Source: Bdellovibrio sp. BCCA (lineage in GTDB: Bacteria > Bdellovibrionota > Bdellovibrionia > Bdellovibrionales > Bdellovibrionaceae). Taken from it: a stretch of DNA of 64,000 bases. Of the stretch, positions 34,612 through 42,470 are shown piece by piece. The DNA lies in assembly GCF_037996825.1 (NCBI RefSeq), contig NZ_JBBNAC010000001.1:1674001-1738000 (forward strand), written 5' to 3'. The notes beneath the pieces were generated by a model. The model made no database searches, was not told the origin of the DNA, and saw only the letters and a list, made by a program, of their open reading frames with translations. Within the stretch, counting starts at the first letter, position 1, and the number at the start of each line of letters is the position of its first letter. A program made the position numbers and the translations under genes.

Positions 34612-35082
34612 GTGGACGAACGTATCCTTTCCGAGCCCTCTGCTCCCGCAAAAGTTGAAACTCATTGCTGTGATGTAGATCATTCCGCACACGAAACCTT
34701 TGAAGCGCAAACGGATCGTTGGGATAAGCTTGGTATTTTTCTTTCAAGTCTTTGTGCGATTCATTGTCTGGCGACACCTTTGCTTGTTCTGGCTCTTCCG
34801 GTTTTAGGAGATTTCTTTCATCAAGGTTGGGTCCACATCTCTATGGCTATTTTTGTGATTCCGGTAGGAATTTTTGCTTTCTGGTCCGGATATAAACATC
34901 ATCGTCAAACAAAAGTTTTTGCCCTAGGTGTATTGGGGCTTTTGATGGTGGGAGGAGCTTCGGTTGCTCCTCACTCATGGGTTGAGTTCTTCGAATACGA
35001 TATTGTGACCATCTTCGGCGGTTTGTTCCTTGTCACGGCTCACGTTTTGAACCGCCGGGCTTGCCTGTGCCACGCTCATTAA
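34612..35082 (+). CDS. MerC-domain membrane protein
   Basis: 156 residues from GTG 34612 (AAAGGTGG about 7 bp upstream). Four membrane helices with the MerC signature LSSLCAIHCLATPLLVLALPVLG (near residues 42-64). A histidine/cysteine-rich N-terminus (ETHCCDVDHSAHE) and C-terminus (RRACLCHAH) suggest metal binding. MerC proteins take up Hg(II); homologues outside mer operons are of unknown role, and no mer genes are here. Its end overlaps the convergent transpeptidase gene by 108 bp. Confidence 0.8.
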   Translation: MDERILSEPSAPAKVETHCCDVDHSAHETFEAQTDRWDKLGIFLSSLCAIHCLATPLLVLALPVLGDFFHQGWVHISMAIFVIPVGIFAFWSGYKHHRQTKVFALGVLGLLMVGGASVAPHSWVEFFEYDIVTIFGGLFLVTAHVLNRRACLCHAH

Positions 35083-35745
35083 ACTTTTGTGATAAGCGTA
35101 GAGCACAGCTCCGCCTTTGATCAATGGCAAGATTTTTTGGCTGATAGCCTCAGAGACGGCGGGGCATCCCCAGCTTCGTCCCATACGCCCATATTGCTCT
35201 AAAAAATCCATCGAGACATAAGAAGCCCCGTGCATGACAATCGCACGTTCAAAGGCATTGTTATTGGATTTCTCAAGGCCGTGTAAATACAAAGATTCGC
35301 CGTGATTTCCATAGTAGGTGGAGCCCGTGATATAAAACCCCAAAGATGATTTTTTAGAATCAATCTGGTTAGAAAAGCTGACGGCTTCGTCTTCGCCGCT
35401 ATTCACTCCGTGAGCTACATAATATTTCTCGACGGTTCCTTTGTTCAGGTCCAGCAAATACAGACGGCGAGAGGATGAGGGTTTGGAGTAGTCAATAATA
35501 ACAGCATAGTTTTTATTGGTGATTTTCTTTGTCGCAGGTTCATCATAAAGTTTTACTTTAAATTCCTTTTGATCGTTGATGTCGAGAAATTCAAAAGTTC
35601 TTTCAAGGGCTTCCTTCGGTACGCCGGAGTCTTTGTAGAGATCGTAGAGAAGTTTCCCCTCGATCTTTTTCGTGTACCAAGAATCAGCAAAACAAATTGA
35701 CGTTGAAAGTAAGACGGCAAAACACACTAAAGATTTCATCCCCAT
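34975..35745 (-). CDS. Secreted L,D-transpeptidase-like protein (YkuD_2 type)
   Basis: 256 residues (start at 35745 or 35739). Signal peptide to about FA-DS (residue 20). The catalytic region has H155 (LYLHGLE), H172 (VMHGASYV) and S191-x-G-C194 (GRSWGCPAVS), the HXX...SxGC motif of L,D-transpeptidases, in the YkuD_2 branch. It would cross-link or modify diaminopimelate bonds in murein; predators use such enzymes to remodel prey wall. That link is inference. Its last 36 codons overlap merC antisense. Confidence 0.85.
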   Translation of the reverse strand: MGMKSLVCFAVLLSTSICFADSWYTKKIEGKLLYDLYKDSGVPKEALERTFEFLDINDQKEFKVKLYDEPATKKITNKNYAVIIDYSKPSSSRRLYLLDLNKGTVEKYYVAHGVNSGEDEAVSFSNQIDSKKSSLGFYITGSTYYGNHGESLYLHGLEKSNNNAFERAIVMHGASYVSMDFLEQYGRMGRSWGCPAVSEAISQKILPLIKGGAVLYAYHKSLMSVAQASPAVQNVSRDKEQTAEDGHNIVFEELNP

Positions 35746-35973
35746 TTCCCCCGCAAATCACATATCAATGTCTATGCCGAGTACTTTAGTCCGTGTTGGC
35801 TGTCTAATTTCTTTGAAGCAATGGCTGTCAGCGGTGACGGCGACAGATCACGGCAGAAGTGCAGCAAAGTGTGGCACATCATGCAGCAACCTGGATCTTC
35901 TGCAAATTTACAATTGAAAACCAAATGAAAAGTTATAGTATCGGTAGTTGAGAATAAATTTTTTGGAGGCAAC

Positions 35974-36351
35974 ATGATCGATAACAAAATGAATCGTCGC
36001 GGTTTCTTTTCAACAATGGCAAAAATTGCGGGTGTGACTTTCGTAGCTCCTGCGGTTTTAACAAGCGTGTTTTCTTCTCAAGCGCAAGCTCAGAAAAAAC
36101 GCGGTGGTGGTGCTCCGGCAGCCGGTGGTGCTATGCCAATGGTAGATCCAAATGACTCAGTTGCAAAAGCAGTAAAGTATATTGAGGATCACAAGAAATC
36201 TCCGGAAGCAAAAGGCAATCATTGTGCGACTTGCGGTTTCTACGCTAAAAAAGAAACTCGTAACGGTCAGGAAGCAGGAACTTGCACTATCTTCGCTGGT
36301 AAACTTGTTTACGCGAATGCTTGGTGTGCTTCTTGGAATAAGAAAGCTTAA
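35974..36351 (+). CDS. High-potential iron-sulfur protein (HiPIP), Tat-exported
   Basis: 125 residues. A twin-arginine signal (NRRGFFSTM, Arg8-Arg9) directs folded export. The C-terminal HiPIP domain has four cysteines for a 4Fe-4S cluster: C84 and C87 (HCATCGFY), C104 (GTCTIF) and C118 (AWCASW). It carries electrons in the periplasm at high potential. A Gly/Pro/Ala-rich linker follows the signal. TGGAGG upstream; monocistronic with its own terminator. Confidence 0.93.
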   Translation: MIDNKMNRRGFFSTMAKIAGVTFVAPAVLTSVFSSQAQAQKKRGGGAPAAGGAMPMVDPNDSVAKAVKYIEDHKKSPEAKGNHCATCGFYAKKETRNGQEAGTCTIFAGKLVYANAWCASWNKKA

Positions 36352-36363
36352 GCTTTCAAAAAG

Positions 36364-36388
36364 AAAAGGGGCTTTTAAAGCCCCTTTT
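36364..36388 (+). terminator. Rho-independent terminator after HiPIP
   Basis: AAAAGGGGCTTT and AAAGCCCCTTTT form a 12-bp perfect stem with one loop base (smaller stem with larger loop in practice), ending in T residues; the A/T tails allow use from both strands. Confidence 0.85.
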
Positions 36389-36404
36389 ATATTGCTCCAG
36401 CTTC

Positions 36405-36419
36405 GCGGTCCGGGACCGC
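36405..36419. repeat. GC-rich hairpin between HiPIP terminator and fadD
   Basis: GCGGTCC and GGACCGC are perfect 7-bp arms around one G, next to AGCTTC/TTCGCT and GCCGGCG-type bases. It is much richer in G+C than its surroundings. There is no T-run. Purpose not known. Confidence 0.35.
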
Positions 36420-36443
36420 TTCGCTCTGCCGGCGTCCGCCGAT

Positions 36444-38108
36444 TTATTTAGTCGTTTCTCTTAAAGCACGACGTAATATTTTTCCGACGTTTGTTTTCGG
36501 AAGCTCTGTTCTAAACTCTACCAAACGTGGCACTTTATAGTTTGTTAAACTTTTGCGAGCGTGTGCAATTACATCTTCTGCCGTCAAGTTTGGATCTTTC
36601 TTTACGACAACCGCTTTCACGATTTCTCCAGAGTGTTCATCAGGAACCCCGATCGCAGCCACTTCTAAGACTCCAGGGTGAGAAGCAATCGCTTCTTCCA
36701 CTTCGTTTGGATAAACGTTAAAGCCTGATACCAAGATCATATCTTTTTTGCGATCGACGATCTTAAAGAAGCCGTCAGCGTCAACAACAGCCACATCGCC
36801 CGTTTTTAGCCAGCCGTCTTTAAGAACTTTCGCTGTTTCATCCGGACGGTTCCAATAACCCGCCATCACTTGAGGGCCTTTGCAAACAAGTTCTCCAGGT
36901 TCTCCCATCGGAACTTCTTGGTCGTCATCATTCACAAGTTTTACATCTGTGCTAGGAAAAGGAAGACCGATAGATCCTACTTTGTCCGTGCCATCAATGG
37001 GATTGCAAGACACAACAGGGGAGGCTTCTGTTAAGCCGTAGCCTTCGACGATCACGGATTTTGTAAGCTCCATCCATTTTTCAGCAACAGATTTTTGCAA
37101 AGTCATTGCACCTGCGACGCTCACTTTTACACGGCTAAAATTCACCGTCATAAATTCGGGATTGTTCATCAAAGCGTTGAACAAAGTATTCACGCCAGCC
37201 ATGACTGTAAATGGCGTCTTTTTAAGTTCTTTGATAAAGCCTGGAATATCACGAGGGTTCGTGATCAAAATATTTTCAGCACCATAACGAAGAAGCCCCA
37301 AACAGTTCAAAGTCAAAGCGAAGATGTGATACAAAGGAAGAGCGGCAATCGCCACCTCTTCACCTTCGCGAAGTTTTGGTTGCATCCAATCGCGGATTTG
37401 CATGACGTTCGCAAGAACGTTGCGGTGAAGAAGCATCGCTCCTTTTGCAACACCTGTTGTGCCACCTGTGTATTGAAGGAATGCAATATCATCTAAAGTC
37501 GTTGGCACTCGTTGCGAAGGTTTCATCGCGCCCAATTCCAGTGCCTGACGGAAGGTGTAAGCGTGAGGAATATTATAAGCAGGCACCATTTTTTTGATAT
37601 ATTTCACAACCGAATTAACAAGAATTCTTTTTGGAGTCGGGAAGAGATCCGCGATTTCCGTAACAACGACACTTTCGATGTCTGTGTCTTTAAGAATTTG
37701 TTCAAGCAGGTGAGCATAGTTGGCAAGAATCACAACAGCTTTGGCGCCTGAATCTTTGAATTGGTGTTGCATCTCTTTTGCTGTGTAAAGAGGATTCGTG
37801 TTTACGATTGTCAGGCCTGAGCGAAGTGCCGCGAATGCAATCACCGGAAATTGCAAAACATTCGGCATTTGAATCGCGATGCGGTCGCCTTTTTTTAGTT
37901 TTAATTCGTTTTGCAGGAAGGAAGCAAATTGATCCACCTTGCGATCTAAATCTGAGAAGGTGAGGCTCACTCCCATGTTTGTGAAAGCTTTTTTGGAAGT
38001 GAACATACGAACAGATTCTTCGTACATATCGACAAGGGAAGTGTATTTTGTGACATCCACTTCAGGGCTAACGCCTTTTGGATAGTTTTTCAGCCAAATC
38101 TTTTCCAT
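36444..38108 (-). CDS. fadD: Long-chain fatty acid--CoA ligase
   Basis: 554 residues, AMP-forming acyl-CoA synthetase. It activates fatty acids with ATP and CoA for beta-oxidation. Motifs: AMP-binding LQYTGGTTGVAKGAML (near residue 209), VEGYGLTEASPV, linker WLKTGDVAVVDADGFFKIVDRKKDMILVSGFNVYP and the C-terminal catalytic Lys in NVGKILRRALR. For a predator it allows prey lipid use. GGGAGG upstream; divergent from a lipoprotein gene with inverted repeats between. Confidence 0.95.
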   Translation of the reverse strand: MEKIWLKNYPKGVSPEVDVTKYTSLVDMYEESVRMFTSKKAFTNMGVSLTFSDLDRKVDQFASFLQNELKLKKGDRIAIQMPNVLQFPVIAFAALRSGLTIVNTNPLYTAKEMQHQFKDSGAKAVVILANYAHLLEQILKDTDIESVVVTEIADLFPTPKRILVNSVVKYIKKMVPAYNIPHAYTFRQALELGAMKPSQRVPTTLDDIAFLQYTGGTTGVAKGAMLLHRNVLANVMQIRDWMQPKLREGEEVAIAALPLYHIFALTLNCLGLLRYGAENILITNPRDIPGFIKELKKTPFTVMAGVNTLFNALMNNPEFMTVNFSRVKVSVAGAMTLQKSVAEKWMELTKSVIVEGYGLTEASPVVSCNPIDGTDKVGSIGLPFPSTDVKLVNDDDQEVPMGEPGELVCKGPQVMAGYWNRPDETAKVLKDGWLKTGDVAVVDADGFFKIVDRKKDMILVSGFNVYPNEVEEAIASHPGVLEVAAIGVPDEHSGEIVKAVVVKKDPNLTAEDVIAHARKSLTNYKVPRLVEFRTELPKTNVGKILRRALRETTK

Positions 38109-38180
38109 TCTTCCCTCCTGATGCTAATAAATTATGTTCCGAAAAAGGATAGAGTAAGTACCCAGGTTGGGTAAAGTAAA

Positions 38181-38207
38181 TTCGCGAAACAAATCTTGTT
38201 TTCGCAA
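38181..38207. promoter_or_regulatory. Inverted repeat in the fadD divergent promoter region
   Basis: GCGAAACAA (38185-38193) and TTGTTTTCGC (38197-38206) are arms with one extra base. A second short repeat, TACCCA-GGT-TGGGTA, lies at 38159-38173. Both are between fadD (start 38108) and the lipoprotein gene. Candidate sites for a fatty-acid regulator; no regulator gene is adjacent. Confidence 0.4.
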
Positions 38208-38231
38208 AAGGTATTTGCAAAACTTGAGGGG

Positions 38232-39374
38232 ATGGCATTGCTGCGACAACTGGTCCTGATCGGACTCTTTTTATCCCTGGCTTCGTGTTTTTCCCGTGAG
38301 GAAAAGAAGGTTTCTCCTGTGGAGGAGGCTCCTAAGACGGTGCAAAAAGTTACCGTGTCACCGGAGCAAGATGCGTCGAGCAAAGACAAAAGTCTCGATG
38401 TGTTCGCGCGTTATTTCGAACAGGCGGACGCCATCCATCGCGAAGCCTGGTGGGTTTTGACCAATGAACGTCCTCCCATCGGAAAATCTCCCTTTGGTAA
38501 AGTTCAAAGAGCTTTGTTGGCCTCACAAAATATCAAGCTTACGAATAAGTCTATGTTTAGTTGCGATCGCTATTTGGTGAAGCGCGATGTGCTGGGAGCG
38601 AACGGATTCCCGCAAAAAGCCGAGATTTTTGAAAAGTGCAGTGAGAAAATCGCAGCAAAAAAAATCGCTGAGTTTTCAGCTCCAAGTCTTAAAGAAATTC
38701 AGGCGACATTTTTTCCTGAGAACTTAGAAGAAATTCTAGGTCTTGGTGCGACGGTTTTAAACAAACACATCCAGTGTACTTTTAATGGCGATGAACAGGG
38801 ACAATTGCAAAAACTAAAATGCAAAGACTGGTCGCAAGATCGAACAAAAGAACAAATGATCCGTTTGGATGTCTACGATTACGAAAAAGCTGGCAAGAAT
38901 TTAATTAAATTGCGTGGCAAGGTATACGAAAACTTATCTGACACGCGCAAAATTGAAGCGGATATTCCAATGGAAGGAAAAATCTATGTCACCGAGACAG
39001 AGCTTTATCCTCCAGAGCCGACACCGACACCAAAACCATCTCCGACTCCGAAAGCGACGGCCGCACAGGAGCGAGCACCGGGTGCTCCGCCGTTGACGCT
39101 GCCTCCGGAGGGAGGAGCTGTGCAAGTCGTCCCTCCGGGAGTGGGAGTGCCTGAAGAGGGCGAACCGCCAGCATTAACCCCGCTTCATTTGCCGCCACCG
39201 CGTGGACAAGCCGTGGACCCTGACGTGATGATGCAACGACAACAAAATCAACAAGGACCTGTTCCTGAAGATCATGAAATGATAGAAGAGGTTCCTCAGC
39301 AAGATGGTGCACAACAGCCACAAGACGTTGTGCCACCAGCGCCACCTGCCGCAGGAGGAGTTTATGGCCGCTAA
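38232..39374 (+). CDS. Lipoprotein with proline-rich C-terminus
   Basis: About 380 residues. Signal sequence LVLIGLFLSLASC gives a lipobox (LASC, near residue 19). Central domain of unknown fold (about 50-250) with three conserved-looking cysteines; then a long Pro/Glu/Gln-rich tail (PTPTPKPSPTPKA, PPALTPLHLPPPRG) that is probably extended. GAGGGG directly abuts ATG 38232, so TTG 38238 is also possible. The 3' end overlaps bcp by 11 bp. No family recognised. Confidence 0.65.
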   Translation: MALLRQLVLIGLFLSLASCFSREEKKVSPVEEAPKTVQKVTVSPEQDASSKDKSLDVFARYFEQADAIHREAWWVLTNERPPIGKSPFGKVQRALLASQNIKLTNKSMFSCDRYLVKRDVLGANGFPQKAEIFEKCSEKIAAKKIAEFSAPSLKEIQATFFPENLEEILGLGATVLNKHIQCTFNGDEQGQLQKLKCKDWSQDRTKEQMIRLDVYDYEKAGKNLIKLRGKVYENLSDTRKIEADIPMEGKIYVTETELYPPEPTPTPKPSPTPKATAAQERAPGAPPLTLPPEGGAVQVVPPGVGVPEEGEPPALTPLHLPPPRGQAVDPDVMMQRQQNQQGPVPEDHEMIEEVPQQDGAQQPQDVVPPAPPAAGGVYGR

Positions 39375-39837
39375 AGTCGCATTAGGTAAAAAAGTTCCGA
39401 ATTTTAAAATCGCTTCTTCAAGTGGGGAAGATTTTTCTTTATCTGATTACAAAGGTAAAAAAGTCGTTTTGTATTTTTACCCGAAAGACAGCACTCCAGG
39501 GTGCACAACAGAAGGCATTGAATTTAACGACATGCTTTCACAGTTTAAAAAACAGAATGCGGAAGTCGTAGGAATTTCTCGTGACAGTTTGAAGTCGCAC
39601 GATAAATTTATCTGCAAATACGATTTTAAATTTCAATTGCTTTCCGATGAAGACGAAGAAGTCTGCAAGCTCTTTGACGTCATCAAAGAAAAGAATATGT
39701 ACGGCAAAAAAGTGATGGGCATCGAGCGCAGCACTTTCATCATTGACGAAGATCAAAAACTTGTCGGTGAATTCCGTAAGATCAAAGCCCAAGGCCACGC
39801 AGCCGAGATGCTGCAATTCCTTAAAGGTCTTAAATAA
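39364..39837 (+). CDS. bcp: Bcp-type thioredoxin-dependent peroxiredoxin
   Basis: 157 residues from ATG 39364 (AGGAGGAG 4-5 bp upstream). Reduces hydroperoxides. Peroxidatic Cys in YFYPKDSTPGCTTEG (near residue 46). The position five residues later, where E. coli Bcp has its resolving Cys, is not Cys (EGIEFND), so it may use a one-Cys or other mechanism; other cysteines exist at CKYDF and VCKLF. RSTFIIDEDQKLVG is the usual C-terminal strand. It overlaps the upstream lipoprotein gene. Confidence 0.93.
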   Translation: MAAKVALGKKVPNFKIASSSGEDFSLSDYKGKKVVLYFYPKDSTPGCTTEGIEFNDMLSQFKKQNAEVVGISRDSLKSHDKFICKYDFKFQLLSDEDEEVCKLFDVIKEKNMYGKKVMGIERSTFIIDEDQKLVGEFRKIKAQGHAAEMLQFLKGLK

Positions 39838-39857
39838 ACCTAAATTTTTCTTATGAG

Positions 39858-39883
39858 GGCCCCAAAAATTATTTATTGGGGTC
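39858..39883. terminator. Weak hairpin after bcp
   Basis: GGCCCCAA (39858-39865) pairs with TTGGGGTC (39876-39883) with one G-T pair around an AT loop. Only short T content follows, so termination is uncertain. Further downstream CCCC-GTAA-GGGG near 39961-39975 is another small hairpin in the 227-bp leader before the ThrRS gene. Confidence 0.35.
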
Positions 39884-40064
39884 TTGTCATGGCTTATGTT
39901 ATTTTCAGAGCATGTGTTTTTCTGTTTTCTTAAACCTCATTCTTAGTTTCTCTACGACCACCCCGTAAGGGGATCATTCTTATATTGTCGCTTTCTTAGC
40001 AAAGCGCAAACCGTCTGCATTTTTTTAATTTATATATTTTAAATCTCTTATTTGGAGTTTTCTC

Positions 40065-41321
40065 ATGTCTTTTGAAGAAAAAAACGTGAAGGCCGAGCTT
40101 TGCCTTCACGAGCACGACCATCGTGAATTAAATAAAAAGCATCACTATTATCATTCAGAGGAAAATATCGGAGCAGGTCTGCCGTTGTGGCTTCCGGCAG
40201 GCGTTGTTTTGCGGGATGAACTTGAAAAGTTCGCACGCGAGTTGGAATTCTTTGCAGGATTTCAGCGTGTCGTGAGTCCGCATATCGCTAAAGAAGACCT
40301 TTATCATCAATCGGGACATTTGCCTTATTACGAAGACTCGATGTTTCCGCCCATTGAGCTTGAAAACGTGCGCTATCGGTTAAGACCTATGTGTTGTCCT
40401 CACCATCATAAGATCTACTCGTCACAGCTACGAAGTTACAGAGATCTTCCGCTGCGACTAGCAGAATACGGGCAAGTGTATCGCTATGAGCGCTCAGGTG
40501 TGCTGTCAGGTCTTATGCGTGCGCGAGGTCTATGTCAGAACGATGCGCATCTGTATTGCCGTCCCGATCAAGTAAAAAACGAAATCAAAAAAGTTCTTCA
40601 AATGTATCAAGAAGCTTATCGTGTCTTACGAATTTCTGAATACCGTGTGCGACTTTCAAAATGGGGAGGAAGTTCTGACGGAAAATATGTTCCTTTCCCA
40701 GAGAAGTGGGTGTGGGCAGAAGGCGTCTTAAGAGATGTCCTTATCGAGTTGCAATGGCCGTTCAATGAAGAAGAGGGCGAGGCCGCGTTTTACGGGCCTA
40801 AGATTGATATTCAGCTTAAAAATATTTACGGCAAGGAAGAGTCCGCTTCCACTGTGCAATTGGATTTCATCAGCGCTGAAAGATTCGATCTTTCTTATAT
40901 CGATGAAAATGGCAAAGCTGTACGACCTTTGATTTTGCATCGAGCTCCGCTAGGTTCTCACGAAAGAATGGTGTCGTTCTTGATTGAAAAATACAAAGGG
41001 GCTTTTCCTTTATGGTTGTCGCCGGTGCAGGTCAAAATTCTTCCCATTGCAGAAAGGCATTTTGAGTGGGGAAGAGAAGTGCAAAAAGCGTTACATAACG
41101 CTTTTGTGCGTGTTGAGATTGATGAGCGCATCGAAAGTCTTTCGAAGAAAGTCGCCGAAGCCCAAGCGGAACAAGTCCCGTATGTGCTGGTGATTGGAGA
41201 CCGCGAGGTTCAAGATCAGTCGGTGAGCATACGTAAACGAGGCGAAGGAAAAAGTGTCGTAAGTTCATTGAAGAGACTGCTGCAGGATTTGAAAGAACAG
41301 ATAAGAATGAGAAGTATTTAG
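40065..41321 (+). CDS. Threonyl-tRNA synthetase-like protein lacking TGS and editing domains
   Basis: 418 residues, against about 640 for standard ThrRS. It begins at the catalytic domain (DHRELNKKHHYYH near residue 18). Zinc ligands appear kept: C110 or C111 (MCCPHHHK; MNCPGH in standard enzymes), H162 (NDAHLYC) and the His of LILHRAPLGSHER near 291. The C-terminal anticodon-binding domain (PVQVKILPIAERH to IRKRGEGK) is complete. Without the N2 domain it cannot clear Ser-tRNA(Thr) itself. Monocistronic with a terminator after it. Could be the main enzyme, or a second copy; another thrS would lie outside. Confidence 0.88.
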   Translation: MSFEEKNVKAELCLHEHDHRELNKKHHYYHSEENIGAGLPLWLPAGVVLRDELEKFARELEFFAGFQRVVSPHIAKEDLYHQSGHLPYYEDSMFPPIELENVRYRLRPMCCPHHHKIYSSQLRSYRDLPLRLAEYGQVYRYERSGVLSGLMRARGLCQNDAHLYCRPDQVKNEIKKVLQMYQEAYRVLRISEYRVRLSKWGGSSDGKYVPFPEKWVWAEGVLRDVLIELQWPFNEEEGEAAFYGPKIDIQLKNIYGKEESASTVQLDFISAERFDLSYIDENGKAVRPLILHRAPLGSHERMVSFLIEKYKGAFPLWLSPVQVKILPIAERHFEWGREVQKALHNAFVRVEIDERIESLSKKVAEAQAEQVPYVLVIGDREVQDQSVSIRKRGEGKSVVSSLKRLLQDLKEQIRMRSI

Positions 41322-41326
41322 AAATA

Positions 41327-41356
41327 AAAAGGCGCGTAAAAACCTACGCGCCTTTT
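41327..41356 (+). terminator. Rho-independent terminator after ThrRS
   Basis: AAAAGGCGCGTA and TACGCGCCTTTT form a perfect 12-bp stem with a six-base loop, 5 bp after the stop codon. Confidence 0.9.
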
Positions 41357-41371
41357 ATGCCCTGCAATTCA

Positions 41372-41392
41372 AAAAGGTACGGCGTACCTTTT
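41372..41392 (-). terminator. Rho-independent terminator after kynA
   Basis: AAAAGGTAC and GTACCTTTT pair around three bases; on the minus strand it runs into T residues and overlaps the kynA stop codon. Confidence 0.8.
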
Positions 41393-42470
41393 AGTAATTG
41401 AAGTTCATGCGTTTTGCGATCGACTCGGGAAGTGGCGGCACTTGCGAGCTTGGAATAAAGAAAGTTGTGAGATTAAAGAAGTCTCCAAAGATCTTATGCT
41501 TCGTCGTCGCTTCGGATAAGTATTTGTGACCGCTAGATCCGCCAGTACCGATTTTTTGTCCGAGCATACGCAAAGCCATCATCGCGTGACGGTAGCGCCA
41601 AGTTGTCATCGTCTCGTCAATGTCTAATAAGGCTCTGATGATACGGAAAGGCGTTTGAAGAATAGGCTGATGGCGATAAAGCGGGATCAGGATCGCCGCG
41701 TGCAAAGCTTTATAGCTGAGACGGTATTGACCTTCTTTGCGAAGCTGGTTGTAAACGTCTTCGCTAAAAAGAGCATCAAAGCTTTTCAACGTCGCTTCAA
41801 GGCCTGCGATGTCGCGGGCTTTTTCTTCTTCGGTGAGACGTGTATTTTTCTTCACAACATCAATATCTGCTTGGAACATTTTGTTCACAGCTTGTTTGTA
41901 AGAATCCCAGAAATTAAAGTTTTCGCCTTGTAGGAACGGCGTTCTTTCTAGCCACTTTTCAACGGAATCAAATAAAGATTCAGAGTTTAAAACATTCATC
42001 ATCTCTTTTTGTTGTTCTTCCGTTAAAGACTTATAAAACGGCGCCTGGTTGTAAGCCAAACGATCGCCCATGCGAAGACCAAGCTTCGTTTCAATCAAAC
42101 GCCACTGAAAACTTTGAAATCCTGAAGCCGGGTAAAGCATGTCACGGAAATCCAAGAAGTCCATTGGGGTCATGGTCTCTAGAACGTCGATTTGGTTGAT
42201 GATCATTTTCAAAATGCTCGCGATGCGCTCAAGACGGGCACTGGTAACACCAAGTTCTCTTTCAGGAATGGAGTCTTTTTTAAATGTCGCAAGGACAGAA
42301 TCCAATTCAAAAATAATTTGCTTAAACCACAACTCGTAAGTTTGGTGGACAGTGATGAAAAGCATCTCATCGTGAGCAGGCTTTCCGTATTCGGCACTTT
42401 TTGGATGTTGTGCAGATAAAAGGGCGTCAAGGCCAAGATAGTTATGATAGTGAACTGCAGGGTATTTCAT
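41391..42470 (-). CDS. kynA: Tryptophan 2,3-dioxygenase
   Basis: 359 residues from ATG 42470 (GGAG about 10 bp upstream). Haem enzyme opening the indole ring of tryptophan to N-formylkynurenine. Motifs: VHYHNYLGLDALLSAQHP, ITVHQTYELWFKQIIFELDS (substrate pocket), DFLDFRDMLYPASGFQSFQWRLIE and WRYRHAMMALRMLGQKIGTGGSSGHKYL (haem His). It is the last gene of a five-gene minus-strand cluster; its ATG overlaps the aldolase stop (ATGA). The canonical kynB and kynU are not adjacent. Confidence 0.95.
   Translation of the reverse strand: MKYPAVHYHNYLGLDALLSAQHPKSAEYGKPAHDEMLFITVHQTYELWFKQIIFELDSVLATFKKDSIPERELGVTSARLERIASILKMIINQIDVLETMTPMDFLDFRDMLYPASGFQSFQWRLIETKLGLRMGDRLAYNQAPFYKSLTEEQQKEMMNVLNSESLFDSVEKWLERTPFLQGENFNFWDSYKQAVNKMFQADIDVVKKNTRLTEEEKARDIAGLEATLKSFDALFSEDVYNQLRKEGQYRLSYKALHAAILIPLYRHQPILQTPFRIIRALLDIDETMTTWRYRHAMMALRMLGQKIGTGGSSGHKYLSEATTKHKIFGDFFNLTTFFIPSSQVPPLPESIAKRMNFNY

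Noticed and set aside
34612-35082. Mercury resistance operon
   Set aside because: Only a MerC-domain protein is present; no merR, merA, merT or merP nearby.
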